A stretch of 64,000 bases of DNA from Canna indica (lineage: Eukaryota > Streptophyta > Magnoliopsida > Zingiberales > Cannaceae): positions 13,750,501-13,814,500 of the forward strand of contig CP136892.1 of the NCBI GenBank assembly GCA_034359265.1, written 5' to 3'. Position 1 is the first letter of the stretch; each line of letters starts with the position of its first letter. The position numbers and the translations under genes were made by a program. Shown one piece after another: positions 1-12,283 of the stretch. A model generated the notes under the pieces. That model made no database searches. It saw nothing but the letters and a program-made list of their open reading frames with translations, and was not told the origin of the DNA.

Positions 1-1456
1 TATTAGGTGTTCATATGTTTAAATTTGAAAAACCATGAATAAATATGATAAGATTGACATTTAGCAAGTTTCATGATAACTAGTTTAGTTTTGAATGAAA
101 CCATGCTAGGTTTATATCTTGACTTAAGGACATAATTTTCATTCCAAACTTAACATACATTCTTTACATGACCATTATATGGTGTCATAAAAGTTTGAAT
201 GAAAACTGAGCACATTTTGAAAAATAACTAAAAATTACGAAAATGCCAATGAAAATTTTAGCATGTTCAGTTATTTTTAGAAAAATATAGAAAAGTTATT
301 TTTAATTAATTCTTGAATCTGCACTTTCATTGAAAAATCTAGTTTCTTCAGTAAAAATTTTAAAAAGTTTAATCAAGAATATGATTTATAATAGAATTTT
401 GAAATTGGATTTCGAAAACACAAAGTATCACTCACTTGAAATACTCATTGTTATGATACTTTGATTTTTTTGTCAAAATCTTTAAATGAAAACTCACGCA
501 TATCACTTTGATTCAATGTCTAATATCATTCACATCATTGCTTGAGTAAAATCATTTCTAGGAATGATATTATTTTTGATCAAATAGCTAATATTATTTT
601 TACATCATTGCTAAGTTAAAATTTTGATCAAATGATATTATTTTTATTTCAAACTAGATACACATACTTTAAATGATCATACCTTGGTATTTGGAAAGTT
701 TGGATGAAATCTGGAAACTTTTGAAAAATAGCTAATATTTATGAAAATATCACTAGATTTCAATGAATTTTAAAAAAATGCACAAAAATAATTTTTGTTT
801 GATTCTTGAATATGCATCTTCCTTAAAAAATCTAGTTTATGACATAAAAATTTCAAAAATCTTGAGTATAAATATGATTTGTTATGAATTTTTGAAATTG
901 AATTTCGACACTTTAAAGTATCGTTCTTTTCAAGTGCTCATTTCTCGATACTTTGGATTCTCGTCGAAATCTTCGAATAAGACTTCAAGTATGATGTTAG
1001 AATGATATTTTTGGTATCGTTCTCATTTTGACTCGTGAAAAATTATTTCTAAAATGGTTTTTTGATATGTTGACCGATACATGAAAAATATCACTACTTG
1101 AGCTTGATAAATGAATATTAGACTTAGAATTCCTTGATATTATGTATTAAATTACTCTCATATTCGATGTTTGGTTTCATCCCTTGAGTTGAGACTTTCG
1201 CGGTTTTAAAAAATCTTTTAGAGTTTCAACTATGACTTTTGATTGACTTTTCTTGTCCTTTTTTATTGATGTCAAAAGAGGGAGAAACATATAGGTAAAA
1301 GGGAAAAAAATATAGGAAAACCATGCATATAGCTAGGGGGAGTTTATTTTCATAGATATGCATGCTGATAGGGGGAGAAATATCATATTTGATATTCTTT
1401 GTACTTAAATGATATATTTTCTTAAGGATGTTTGTCATCATCAAAAAGTGAGAGAT
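1..1456 (+). mobile_element. 3' internal non-coding region of a Sirevirus-type Copia element
   Basis: AT-rich and without a convincing gene. It ends in a purine tract (about 1444-1456) directly before an LTR that starts TGTTGG, the usual order of internal 3' end, polypurine tract and 3' LTR. Bases 1 to about 600 match about 7552-8150 closely, and about 190-490 is repeated again at about 700-1000, so the region is itself a degenerate direct repeat. The short reading frames here are not supported as genes. The upstream part of the element lies outside the window. Confidence 0.6.
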
Positions 1457-2668
1457 TGTTGGCCTAAGATTTTCTACCTTGGTCTTAATCTCGGTTTTGA
1501 TGATAACAAACATGGAACTAATGTTTCATTAAGAAATATTTTCAGGTTCTATATCGATTACCACTCGATGTCCTCGATCGAAAATATCGAAAGAAATCGA
1601 AAAATCAGAAGGACATTGGTCGACGCGTTCAGGTTCGTCGCGAAGTTTTCTAGAAGTTCAACGTGTGCACCAAAGACATCTTGGACAAGTCTAAAGAACA
1701 CATGGAAAGCTCTTTAAGTTGACGCACGCTAAAGGCCGGAACCCAAAAATGAAGCGCGCAAGAAGAAGGTTGAAAAAAAATAAGCTTAGCCCAGGTTCAG
1801 TCGACCGACTGTTGCCAGAAAGCGGCAGTATGCTCGCGGCTCTCGGTCGGTCGACCGACGATCGATCGACAAGCAACCGGGCGTCAGCAACGAGCAGAAA
1901 TATGCCCATTGATGAGCCATTTGTTTGGGGGGTTATAAATATTCACCCCAAACTCTCTCCCAAGCCTCTAATGATGCTTATAAACCTCAAAGAGTGATCT
2001 TTAGCATCCTCTAAGCTCTCTCTTTATCAAATCCATTTAACCTAGCTCTTGATCCCTCAATCTCAAGTGTTCTTCAATGGAGGGATCATCAAGGGTGCTA
2101 GGCTCAAGAAGAAGAGGTGCTTTCATTGTGATAAGTTCTCTTCACATTCTTCTTGTAATAAATTTGTTTTTTATTTGTCTTTACTTTAATTTACTTGAGT
2201 TTGTAAGAAGACCTAGTGTGTGATCTTGTGTGTAAGTGGTTACCTTGGTGTACAAGGTGTAAATCCATTTGTGTAAACTAAGTTAGGAGTAGGTCTTAGG
2301 AATAGAGGTGGGAAAGCTCACTCGGTAGGAAGGCGGGATACTTCCGGGTGTGGAAGTGTCTTCGAGGTGAGTGTAGGGTCTTTCCGGTGTATAGTCCTCA
2401 ATTGTAAGCTACTCATAATTTAGTGGATTTGGGTGTGAAATCATAATCAGGATGCTTAGCTAGTGGAGTAAGCATTGGGGCTGAACCACTATAAATCTTT
2501 GTGTTAGCATTGATATATTGTCTGTGTTAATTGCTTTATCATTTATCGCTTCTGCATTTAATCATTCAATTATGTATTGCCTAAGAAAAGATTAAAACCG
2601 AATTTAAGCTAATTGATTTAGTTAATAGACTATTAATCCCCCCTCTTGTGTGGCCATTTTCACCAACA
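1457..2668 (+). repeat. Sirevirus-type LTR 1 (3' LTR of an upstream element)
   Basis: Starts TGTTGG and ends CCAACA, an inverted terminal hexamer typical of LTRs. A polypurine tract precedes it and no primer-binding site follows, so it reads as a 3' LTR. It shares blocks in the same order with 2690-4156, among them the 'TTTCATTAAGAA' block, the 'AGGACATTG' block, the 'GAAGGCGG' block and the 'GGGGCYGAACCACTATAAATC' region near the 3' end. About 1212 bp. Confidence 0.7.
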
Positions 2669-2670
2669 TT

Positions 2671-4156
2671 AAGCCTCACAATGCAGAAGATATTGACAAA
2701 CATGAAACTAATGATTTCATTAAGAATATATTTCAGGTTCCATATCAGCAGCATTCAATGTCCTCGATCGGAAAAATCAGAGAAATTGATAAATCATAAG
2801 GACATTGATCGTCGCGCTCGAGTTCGTCGCGAAAAATTCTCGAAGATCGACGAGTGCACCAAAGTCGCTTGGACGAGTCCAAAGGTCACATGGAAAGCTC
2901 TTCAAGATGATGCTTGTTGAAAAGCCAGAACCCGAAAATGAAGCGCAAAAGAAATTGGCTGAAAAATACAACTCAGCCTAAGTTCGGTCGATCGAGCGGT
3001 CGACCGAATAGGGTAAAGTAAAGGGCACCAGCTATTTTGATCGATCGACTAGTGCTGAAAAGGGGCAGTAGCTACATCGGTCGACTGGGCGGTCGACCGA
3101 TTGAAGCCCAAAATGGGCAGTAGCTCTGTCGGTCGACTAGCCGATCGACTGACCTGCGAATACCCGAAGACGCAGATCGCGTCGGTCGACCGAAGGTCGG
3201 GATCGTGATTTTTGCATCTGGGCGGTTGACCCATCGATCGACCGACCATAGAGAGAAAGCAGCGGTCGAATGACCGGTCGATCGGTCGGTCGATCGATCG
3301 GTCGACCGACCTATCGACCGGCGGCCTGCAATGGATAGAAAACTATCTGTTGAGCTGTCGTTTCTTCAAAAGGGTATAAATACACCAGTATATAATTTAT
3401 TTAATCTTCTTGTCCCTCTCTTACAGTTATCATTGAGCATTCTAAGGGAGATTTAAAGCCTTCAAAGGAGTAATCGCAGTGTGCTCCGTTCCTCTGTTGA
3501 GTTTTTCTTCAAGCGTCGTCTGCTCCTCAACTCGGGCTTCGACCCAATCTCTACTACTTGGCGAGTTGGAGGTTTTTGAAGGATTAAAAAGTGTTTTTAA
3601 TCTTGTTTTATATTGTAGCTCTTTTGATTGTATTTTATCTATTTATTTGAACTACTTTTGATTTGAGTCTGTGAAGACCTTGTGTTAGGTCTGTTGTGTA
3701 GAAGTGGTATTCTTTGTGAAAAAGAGTAAAGCCACTTGTGTAAACTTAGTATTTACTAGGATTAATTTAGTTGTCCCTTAGGGTTGAGGTGGAAGAGTTC
3801 TCTCGATAAGAAGGCGGAGACTTCCGGGTGTGGAAGTACCTTAGGTAGAGAGTGAGACTCTTCAAGTGAAAAGTCCTATGTGTAAAGGAAACGTAAATTA
3901 ATCTAGTAAAACTAGTTTGGAAATCCTAAGCGGGGTGCTTAGGTAGTAGAGTAGGCATTGGGGCCGAACCACTATAAATCTTGTGTTTGTGTTGTTTTAA
4001 ATTGTTTGTGCTTAATTGCTTTATCTTGTTTCCGCATTCAATCGCATAATTGCATCTTGCCTAAACAAGTTATCAAACGATCAAAGTTGGGATTTAGGCT
4101 AATTGTTTTAGTAAACACATTATTCACCCCCCTCTAATGTCGCCATTTCGCCTACA
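2671..4156 (+). repeat. Sirevirus-type LTR 2 (5' LTR of a downstream element)
   Basis: Homologous in order to 1457-2668 and ends CCTACA two bases before a primer-binding site (TGGTATCAGAGC at 4159). Its first 40 or so bases do not match LTR 1 well, so the left edge is approximate. It is longer than LTR 1, mostly because of a GTCGAC-rich palindromic block at about 2983-3325. The divergence between the two LTRs is visibly large, so they need not belong to one insertion. Confidence 0.65.
2983..3325. repeat. Cluster of GGTCGACCGA-type palindromes inside LTR 2
   Basis: Many copies of GGTCGACC, TCGATCGA and close variants are packed into about 340 bases, densest at 3180-3325. Most are self-complementary, so both strands read alike. 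LTR 1 holds only a few of these motifs (about 1800-1875). This looks like local amplification of a short palindromic motif in the U3 part of one LTR. No protein is known to me to bind it. Confidence 0.75.
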
Positions 4157-4158
4157 TT

Positions 4159-4170
4159 TGGTATCAGAGC
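4159..4170 (+). other. Primer-binding site (iMet-tRNA type)
   Basis: TGGTATCAGAGC starts two bases after LTR 2. It is complementary to the 3' end of plant initiator Met tRNA and is the standard minus-strand primer site of Copia elements. Confidence 0.85.
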
Positions 4171-4226
4171 GGGTCGTAGATTGAGATTTCATCGTCTCCT
4201 CTACATCTAGCCTCGATCCGAAAAAA

Positions 4227-5652
4227 AAGGCACTAGAAAGTATAGCATGTGCACTACCTAGGTTTGATGAAGAAAACTTTGGTGTTTGGAAGAGTAGGAT
4301 GTATACATTTCTTAAAACACAAAGTTTAGATTTATTGTGCATTCTAAAGAATGAGTATGTTGAGCCCACCGTTGACTTAAATGATTGGACTCAAGAACAA
4401 ATTAGATTATTTGAATTAAATGCTAAAACAACACATCTCCTATATTGCTCATTTTCAATTGAAATACTTGAAAAGGTCATGCATTATTCATCCACATTCG
4501 ATATTTGAGCTTGTTTAAACATGCTTTACGATTATGCAAAAACTGAGGAGCTTACTACTTTCAATGAAGGAGGTGATGACAATTGTCATACATTTAGTCC
4601 TAATGAAGTTTTTGATGCCCAAAGCACTTCTAGCCAAAGAAACACAAGCAAGAATCGAAAAAGAAAACTTAGGTGCTTCCTTTGCCAAGAGAAGGGACAC
4701 AAGAAGAAGAATTGTCCACTCTTGAAGAAGAAATCCAAAAAGAAGTGTGCTTCCTCATCCACATCTCAAACAAGTGAAGCCTCTTCTAGACATGACGATG
4801 AAGCTACATCAAACGTTTGCCTCATGGGTCTTCGAGATGAGGTATATTCTCCATCTTCTAGTCATGTTCAAAATATTAATGATAGTAATTCTAATAGCTC
4901 TAAATCCCTTGACATGTCTTATGAAGAACTACTAGAAGAAAGCAAGAAAATATATGCCATCCTTGTAAAAAAGAACAAGGAAAATAAGAAATTGAAGAAA
5001 GAAAACTTAAATCTTAGTTCTCAATTGCATGAATGCAAATTAGAAAATGAGAAAATGAAATCTAGTTCTTTTTATTCTTGCCATGATGATATGAAGCTTG
5101 AGATTAAGAATTTAAAACATAAAAATGAAGAATTAGAAATTGAGAATGATGAGTTGTTAACTAAGATTTCAAAAATTAGAAATGAGAATGAAAACACAAA
5201 AAATAAAGTGAATCTCAATGGTAAGATCGAATTGTATAAGTGATTTCAAATTTAAGCATGATATCTTGAAAAATGAAAATTGTTTGTTGAAATCTCAAAT
5301 TCAAGCTTTACACAAATCCATCAATGACTTAAAAAATGAGATTGTTTTCTTGAGTAAGAAAACTAGTAACTTATCAAATGTTTCATCTCTTAGGAGTCCT
5401 AAAAATCAAAATGTCTCATTTAGGAAATCTCCAAACAAGATTGCTCATGCTCATAATATTTCACATGTTAAGCATTCTAACTTTAAACTTCATGTCCATA
5501 GCAAAAATAAAAAGAAATCTAATGGACATTATTTTTGTTGTGGTATTTATGGGCATGCCATATATGATTGTACTTTCAAAGTGAACCTTAGTGTTGTTAA
5601 GATATTTTGGGTACCTAAGCCCATTAACCCCCAAGGACCCAAAGCTATTTAG
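4227..5652 (+). pseudogene. gag: Sirevirus-type Copia gag, broken
   Basis: Structural Gag protein remnant, expected to form the cytoplasmic virus-like particle. The first part reads like the plant Copia gag N-terminus (a 'PRFDEENFGVWKSRM' stretch, then 'LNAKTTHLLYC'). A stop at about 4506 follows. The main frame (4521-5243) has a zinc knuckle CFLCQEKGHKKKNC, which fits CX2CX4HX4C, then a long Lys/Glu/Asn-rich coiled-coil stretch. A frame change near 5218-5243 leads into 5218-5652, with a second knuckle that has lost its first Cys and a 'NPQGPKAI' motif typical of Sireviruses just before protease. A stop follows; no protease, integrase or reverse transcriptase is found downstream. The coiled coil plus two knuckles is why I favour the SIRE/Maximus lineage. 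Confidence 0.75.
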
Positions 5653-8640
5653 GTACCAAAGGTCTCATCTTCTCTTGTAGGGGGAGCTACCACACAAGGG
5701 TATAAAGAAGTGGTGTATTGGAGTTGACCATGGACTTGAATGATGAATCATTCCTTGGTTGCAACTTCAAACTACCTTGATGCCTTAGGTAAATTTGGCA
5801 TCAAAACTATTTCGGTATCATCTCCTAACTTGCATTGCTTAATCTTAGTTGAAGATTATGATACCATGTTTAAGATTGAGTTATTTTCCCCGCTCTTGCA
5901 AAAGAGTTCTTTTGAAAATTGTTTTGATTTTGATTTTCCGGTCTCTTCGGAGATCCAGGTGGCCTGTAATGGGCCTAAGCGACCTTGCGGTTCTAAATCG
6001 TAGGCTAATTGTGGCCTTTCGGTTTTCAACCAATAGGAATGGTTGGGGATCATATTTTTCATTTATTATTCTTGTGATCTCTTAAAATTCATTTTGATAT
6101 TATTCGATTTCATTTTGAAACGAATTTGAAACCATTTAGCAAAGTGGTATTTGATAATGATACTTAATGCTTCTCTTTGCTTTTTGGTTGAGTTAGCTTG
6201 CTAAGTAGCTATATTTTCTCTAAAAATATTAGTGTAGTTTACTTGCAAGTTATAAGTGTTTTAGGAAGGCTAATTAGGAAGAAAAAGATTAGTTTGACAA
6301 ATTATCATGAATAAGGTATAACTTTGATAAATTCAAAATCTTAGTGTTATACCTAAATGTGGAAGCTTAAATTATGTCTCTATACTCATGATTAGAAATG
6401 CATGTTAAATCCTTGAATTTTTATGAGTAGCTAGATTCTTAGTACTTAGGCAAATTTCATTGAATGAAACTTGCTCTAGGTTGATACTAGAGACCTTATC
6501 ATTAAGTCCAAACTAGTTAAACATAGGTAGAGATCTTATTTCTCAAATATTTCATATCTTAGGATCCCTTAGATTCATTTAGATATAATGAAAACTTTCT
6601 TAAAAATGAATCTTAACTATCTAGCATAGGTTAATACCAAACTTTGCATTGAACATTGCTATGTAGTAAGTTAGCTTGCTAAGTTTGCATATTATTTCAT
6701 CATGCTACTAATGAAGCCTTCTTGCAAGTTAAGAAAGTGATAAGAATTGGAAAGCTATGCTATCTAAAAGAAAATGAAAAGTTGGACAAATTTTCAAGAA
6801 AAATGTATGAATTTGATTTTGCAAAAATCTTAATATAATACTTGAATATTCATGCTTTAATGATGTCTCTATATATATACTCATGATTGATTTTGCATGA
6901 TAAATGTTTGAATTTTCATGAGTAAGAAAAATTTGAATCACTTAGGCAATTTCATGATATCTTGATTGAATGAAATTTGCTCTAGATTAAAATTTCTTAT
7001 TAGAGACCTCATTTTGAGTAAACACAAAATGAACATGTTTAGATACACATATCACATGAGTCTAAATATTTAAAACTTAAAAATTCATGTCTAGATGATC
7101 AAATACAATTGGTATCTCACTTTAGGGAACTTAACATTGAAAAGTTGGACTCAAGTCAATAAATCGACTTGGTCATCTCATTTTAAGTCCAACTTCATAA
7201 ACATGTTTAGGTGTGTTAATGATTAGTTATAATGTGCTTAAGATGGAAAATTCATGTCTAGATGAATAAAGTGACAACTAATTCACCTTAGAGGACTTAA
7301 GTTTGAAAAGTTTGACCCAAGTCAACAAATCGACTTGGACACTTCATTTTAAGTCCAATCTTCATAAACATGTTTAGAATTAAGGATGACATGTTTCCAT
7401 GCATTTAGAATGGAAAATTCATATGGATATGGATAAAATGATAATAGATGTCAATTCATGTTTACCTTTTTTTGAACCAAGTTGACCCAAGTCAACCAAT
7501 TGACTCAGTGGTTTCATTTATGATTCATATTTGAGAAACATGTTTAGATTTACTCATGTTAGGTATCCATAGGTTAAATTTGAAAAATCATGAGTAAATG
7601 TTAAGATTGAAACTTAGCAAGTTTCATAAAAACTAGTTTAGTTTTGAATGAAACCATGCTAGGTTGATATCTTGACTTAATGACATAATTTTCATCTCAA
7701 ACTTGACATATACTCTTTACATGACTATCATGTGGTGTCATGAAAGTTTGAATGAAAATTGAACAAGTTTTAAGAATAACTAAAAATTACATAAATACCA
7801 TTTCAATCTACAATTGGTATAAATTTCAGTTATTTATAGAAAAACATAAAAAATTAATTTTGAGATGATTCTTGAAACTGCACACTCTCTGAAAAATCTA
7901 GTCTTATCAGTAAAAATTTAAAAAAGTTTTGTCAAGAATCTAATTTATAATGGAATTGTGAAGTTGGATTTCGAAAACACAAAGTATCCTTATATGAAAT
8001 ATCAATCTTTCCGATACTTTGAATTTTCTTCAAAAACTTCAAATGAAAGTGTGTGTATACCATTTTGATTATGTTTCTAATATCATTCACACCATTGATT
8101 GAGTAAAATCATTTCTAGGAATGATTTTGAATTCTTGAATGATAGCTAGAAATATCTAGTGTTTTCATTAAAATTAATATATGATGAAAAATGAACTTAG
8201 AAAATTCATTTTGAGTTCAATCATGATACATGCATTTCAAATGACCATTCAATATTTGGTATCAAAATTTTCATCCAAAAATTGGTTTCAAAAGTTTTTC
8301 ATCAAAAATATGATCTTGTATAAAATTAAAAGTGTGATTTTTGAAATCTTGAAGTATAGGTTGACCTAAGTCAACAAAATAACTTAAAAATTTCATCTTA
8401 AGCCCAAACTTAAAATTAATGATGCTCCAATAAAGTAGGTAGTGACATACATTGGATTGTAGGTTTCTATGGGTGTTCATGGATCACGTTGGGTCGGGTT
8501 AGGTCGAATTGAATCGAACTTTAACATAATCTCAATTCGATCGACACTGTCCGAAATCCTAATGGGTAGGTGAAAATATAACTATTTTGTCAATTTAGAT
8601 TAAGTAAATTTTTCTTTAACTAGGAGTTATTATTTCAGCA
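5653..8640 (+). mobile_element. Non-coding 3' region of the second Sirevirus-type element (pol lost)
   Basis: No gene is supported. 5740-6003 is open and may be a shifted remnant of pol, but I do not recognise a domain. About 7552-8150 repeats bases 1-600, placing it as the same 3' internal region seen upstream of LTR 1. No 3' LTR is found before the Harbinger element begins. About 8465-8570 carries a short GGGTCGGGTT-rich piece resembling one end of a hAT MITE, without a partner end. Confidence 0.5.
7140..7600. repeat. Degenerate tandem repeat, about 170 bp period
   Basis: Three units share a 'GACYCAAGTCAA' block followed by about 20 bases and 'CATAAACATGTTTAG' or a close variant: near 7145, 7313 and 7485. 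A weaker fourth block lies near 8355. It lies in the non-coding 3' part of the retroelement. Confidence 0.6.
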
Positions 8641-8690
8641 CTTTGTCTACCATTTATTATTTATTGATTATTTATTTAATTTTCTTAGTT

Positions 8691-10072
8691 ATGACGCCAG
8701 AAGAAGTGATTGCAGCAATTTTAGTAGCAGTAGAGGCAGTGATTGCTGAAGTTGTGTCTGTTCTTTTACCTTTTATTGTGTTGCTTATAGAGATTTTAAG
8801 TAGAATTGAGGAACGTAGGACCATAAGAGAGTATAGAACTTTAGGGTATGAAATCCTATTAGAGAGGTTGAATCAATTTATCAATCATAGTGATGTTACT
8901 TGCATTGACCAACTAAGGGTTGATAAACGTAGTTTTGGGATATTGTGTGAGTTACTTCACACAGTGGGTAAGTTAAGAGAAAAAAGATCTGTTGGTGTGG
9001 AGGAGCAAGTCGCGATGTTTTTGCATGTACTTGCACATCATGTGAAGAATCGTGTGATCAAGTTCAATTTTGTTTGTTCGGGTCAAACAGTGAGTAAGCA
9101 TTTTAATGTTGTATTGAATGTTGTCATAAGATTGCAAAATATCTTGTTAGATCCCTAGAACCTATAATCGAAAATTGTACCGATCCAAAATGGAAGTGGT
9201 TTAAGGTGCGTAAGAAGTTCAATAAAATAATTAATGATATATTTTTTCACATATGTTGAATATGTTCTCATGCTATTTAATTTTTATTTTGTATTTTCTA
9301 GAATTGCTTAGGAGCATTAGATGACACCTATATTAGAGTGCGTGTCTCAACTGAAGATAAACCTCGTGATCGCACTCGTAAAGGGGACATTGCCACTAAC
9401 GTATTGGGTGTTTGTACCCCTGATATGAGCTTTATTTTTATGATGCCTGGATGGGAAGGTTCAGCTGCAGATTCTAGAGTGCTACGAGATGCCATCAATA
9501 GAAGGAATGGGTTAAAAGTCCCCATTGGTAAGTCATTATTAAGTTACAAATTCATAGTTAGGTTATCGTTTCATGTAATAAAAACTTCTAATACGAGTTA
9601 TACAATTGATATTTTAGGGAAGTATTATTTGGTGGATGCTGGTTACACTAATGGAGAAGGATTTCTTGCACCATATAGATCAACAAGATATCATATATGA
9701 GAATGGGGGGAAGGTTCTAGAGCTCCATCAACACCTCAAGAGTATTTTAACATGCGTCATTCATCAGCTAGGAACGTGGTAGAAAGATGTTTTGGATTGT
9801 TGAAGATTCGTTGGGCTATTCTTAGAAGTCCATCTTTTTATCCAATCACCACGCAAAACAGAATAATTATAGCTTGTTGTCTTTTACATAATTTCATTAG
9901 AAGAGAAATGAGTTTAGATCCTTTGGAGGCACAATTAAGTAGTATGGAGGAAAACAATGACAATGACGATGATGTTGATACCATAAGTAGTGTAGAGACA
10001 TCATCTCATTGGACAGAATTTCGTGATAGACTGGCTAATGAAATGTATAATGAGTGGCGTACGAACAATTGA
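8691..10072 (+). pseudogene. PIF/Harbinger (HARBI1-like) transposase, decayed
   Basis: DDE nuclease of a PIF/Harbinger DNA transposon. Exon 1 is 8691-9205 (start ATGACG at 8691), exon 2 is 9302-9527 and exon 3 is 9618-10072, with GT-AG introns that rejoin in frame at '[13 protein letters not shown]' and '[12 protein letters not shown]'. The catalytic residues are the Asp in GALDDTYI, the Asp in LVDAGY and the Glu in VVERCFGLLK. The N-terminal half matches the helix-turn-helix/DUF8040-type region of plant members. Lesions: a frameshift near 9155, where 'NILL' must change frame to reach 'EPIIENCTDPKWKWFK', and a TGA at about 9698 that is one C-to-T change from CGA. The Myb-like gene downstream is its usual partner. 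Confidence 0.85.
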
Positions 10073-10229
10073 CTTGGTATTTTATACTTTTATTTGACTT
10101 GTTACTGAACTCTTATTTGGATGCTTAAATTGCACAATTTTTCTTATCTAACTTGTTATTTAATTTAAGCTATACCATGATGTGATGATACTGTACCTTA
10201 TAATTTGAATTTAATTTTGGTTTTATAAG

Positions 10230-11212
10230 ATGGATCATCAAAGTTCTCAAATCACTCAAAATACTCAAAACAAGAAGACGGGTTTGGACTAAAAAATAAG
10301 AGGATTCATTTGTTGACATTTTAGAAGATTTGGTTAATGCTGGGTGGAAAAGTGATAACGGATTTAGGCCCGGTATATATGTTGAAATTGAGCGACGGAT
10401 GGAGGCTGCGTGTCCAGGATATTGAATCGAAATTAAAAAATCTTAAAAAATAATATAATATTGTTTATGACATGCTAAACCAGTCGGACTTTGGATGAGA
10501 CTCTGAGCATAATTGTGTCACAGCTGAAGATGGTGTTTGGGAAGAGTATCTAAAGGTATATATGCTTTATTTTTATTTAATATTTTTCATTCATAATTAT
10601 AGAATTTTACTGTGTGTAAATTACTTTTTACAGAAGGACAATGATGCTAAACTGATGAAAAACAAGTCTTTTCCTCATTATGAGAAGCTATCCGTAGTCT
10701 TTGGGAAAGATCAAGCAACTGGTAAGAATGTGGAGACACCTACTGATATCCTTGAAATGTTAAATGACGAGGAGACAAACAAAACAGATGAGGCAAGCAA
10801 AACAAATGATATGGAGGCATCATCTCCACACGTAATTGTTGATGGATCGACTAGTAGGAATCAGAGTCGTGAAGGGCGAAAGGGGAAGAATCGTGGAGAT
10901 AATAAAATGGCCTCAGAGGTTGCTAAAATTGGAGAGTATATCAGTGCAGTAGCTTCCAAAATCGGGGATATAGCAAATAATATAACAACATTGTCAAATC
11001 AATTTGGACATGATAAGGATTTGGCAAAGATGCAGAGAGAAATTCATGAACAATTAAAGAAACCTCCAATATTTGCTTCAATGGATATTTTCTTCCTTGC
11101 TAGTTATTTAGGTGCACATCCAAATGAGTTGATGGTTTTTAGTGGAATAGATAAAGGGGAGGACAAAGTTGGATTTTTAGAGTATATTATGAGAAAACAT
11201 CATTCCTCTTGA
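10230..11212 (+). pseudogene. Myb/SANT-like accessory protein of the Harbinger element, decayed
   Basis: PIF/Harbinger elements encode a second protein with a Myb/SANT-like DNA-binding domain that helps the transposase bind DNA and enter the nucleus. Exon 1 (10230-10555) spells the domain but with several stops. Recognisable pieces include 'DILEDLVNAGWKSDNGFRPG', 'ERRMEAACPGY' and 'YDMLNQSDFG'. Exon 2 (10634-11212) is open, starts 'KDNDAKLMKNKSFPHYEKL' after an acceptor, and ends at TGA. The domain is similar to the plant L10-interacting-MYB/At2g29880-like group. The number of stops in exon 1 means the protein cannot be made as it stands. Confidence 0.75.
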
Positions 11213-12275
11213 AATCAAGGTTAGTATCTCTTATTTTAAAATTATTAATCTAATCTTCTCATTTCTTCTGCTTCTACTTCTTCTCATTTCTCTTTTTTGC
11301 TTGTGAATTAAAGTTTGTTTATTAACTTTAATTATTGAATCTATTACATGTTTTTTTTTGTAGAGTGTTATACAACATAGCTATTCATCTACTTTGTAAG
11401 ACATGGGATAATTTTGCTTTTAGAACTTTTGCAAGTAAGTGTTCATCTGCTGTGTTTAGAATTTTCATAAGACATGAAATAATTTAAAATAGTATTTTTC
11501 AAATGTGTTACTGTTATTACTACTTTAAATGTGCAGGTTTCAGGAGGAGGTTTAGATGCTGAAAATTTCAAATTTTTGGGTTTGTTATATTGCTGAAGTT
11601 TAAGCTTGGTATCTAGAAATCTATTGTTAAAAATTTCAGCTTGTTGCTGAAAATTACTTGATATTGTTGCTTGTTGTTGAAGTTTAAGCTTTGTATTTAG
11701 ATTTTTATTGCTAAAAATTTAACCTTGTCGTTAAAAATTTTAGTTTACTGCACCTTAGGTAATGTTGAAAATTTAAGCAGATGTTGAAATTTTCAGTTAG
11801 AAATTCTATTTTTTGCTTATTATTTTTTTTGGACTTGTATTGCTAAAAAAACTTGTATAATGTTAATATATGCTTGAATTTTTTAGGCTAGCAATGATGT
11901 TTGTTATTTCAATTATTTTAATATATGCTGAAATTTTAATTTCGTGATGCTTATTACATATCGAGTAAATAATATTTTTCGTGATGCTTGTTAGGACAAT
12001 TATTTTAATTGTTCATGCTTGTTACGCCAATTATTTTTAATTTTCATATCGAGTAAAGAATGATTTTGTAAAAGTAATTTAATTTCATGATGCTTATTAC
12101 ATATTATTATTTTGTAATTTACTTGTTAATAATATTATTATCCGATTTCGTTATCCTAACCAAAACAAACATAAGATATGGATTTCATATCTTATCCAAG
12201 CTTTTTATCTTGTGTCAAAACAAACGCATGATAGGATTTCAAGATATCCCATTCAATTTATATCCTATCATTATC
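11213..12275 (+). other. Non-coding 3' part of the Harbinger element
   Basis: No gene is seen. About 11560-11760 contains two imperfect copies of a 'GAAGTTTAAGCTT' plus 'GCTAAAAATTT' unit. About 12150-12270 holds several 'CAAAACAAAC' plus 'GATA' motifs that resemble subterminal repeats of a PIF/Harbinger element. Confidence 0.4.
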
Positions 12276-12283
12276 CACTTCAT

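Noticed and set aside
763..1005. 80-codon open frame in the Sirevirus 3' region
   Set aside because: Part of a degenerate direct repeat whose other copy (about 190-490) does not keep the frame.
2983..3325. Palindrome cluster considered as a CRISPR-like or regulatory array
   Set aside because: No regular spacers, eukaryotic context and location within an LTR; kept as a repeat only.
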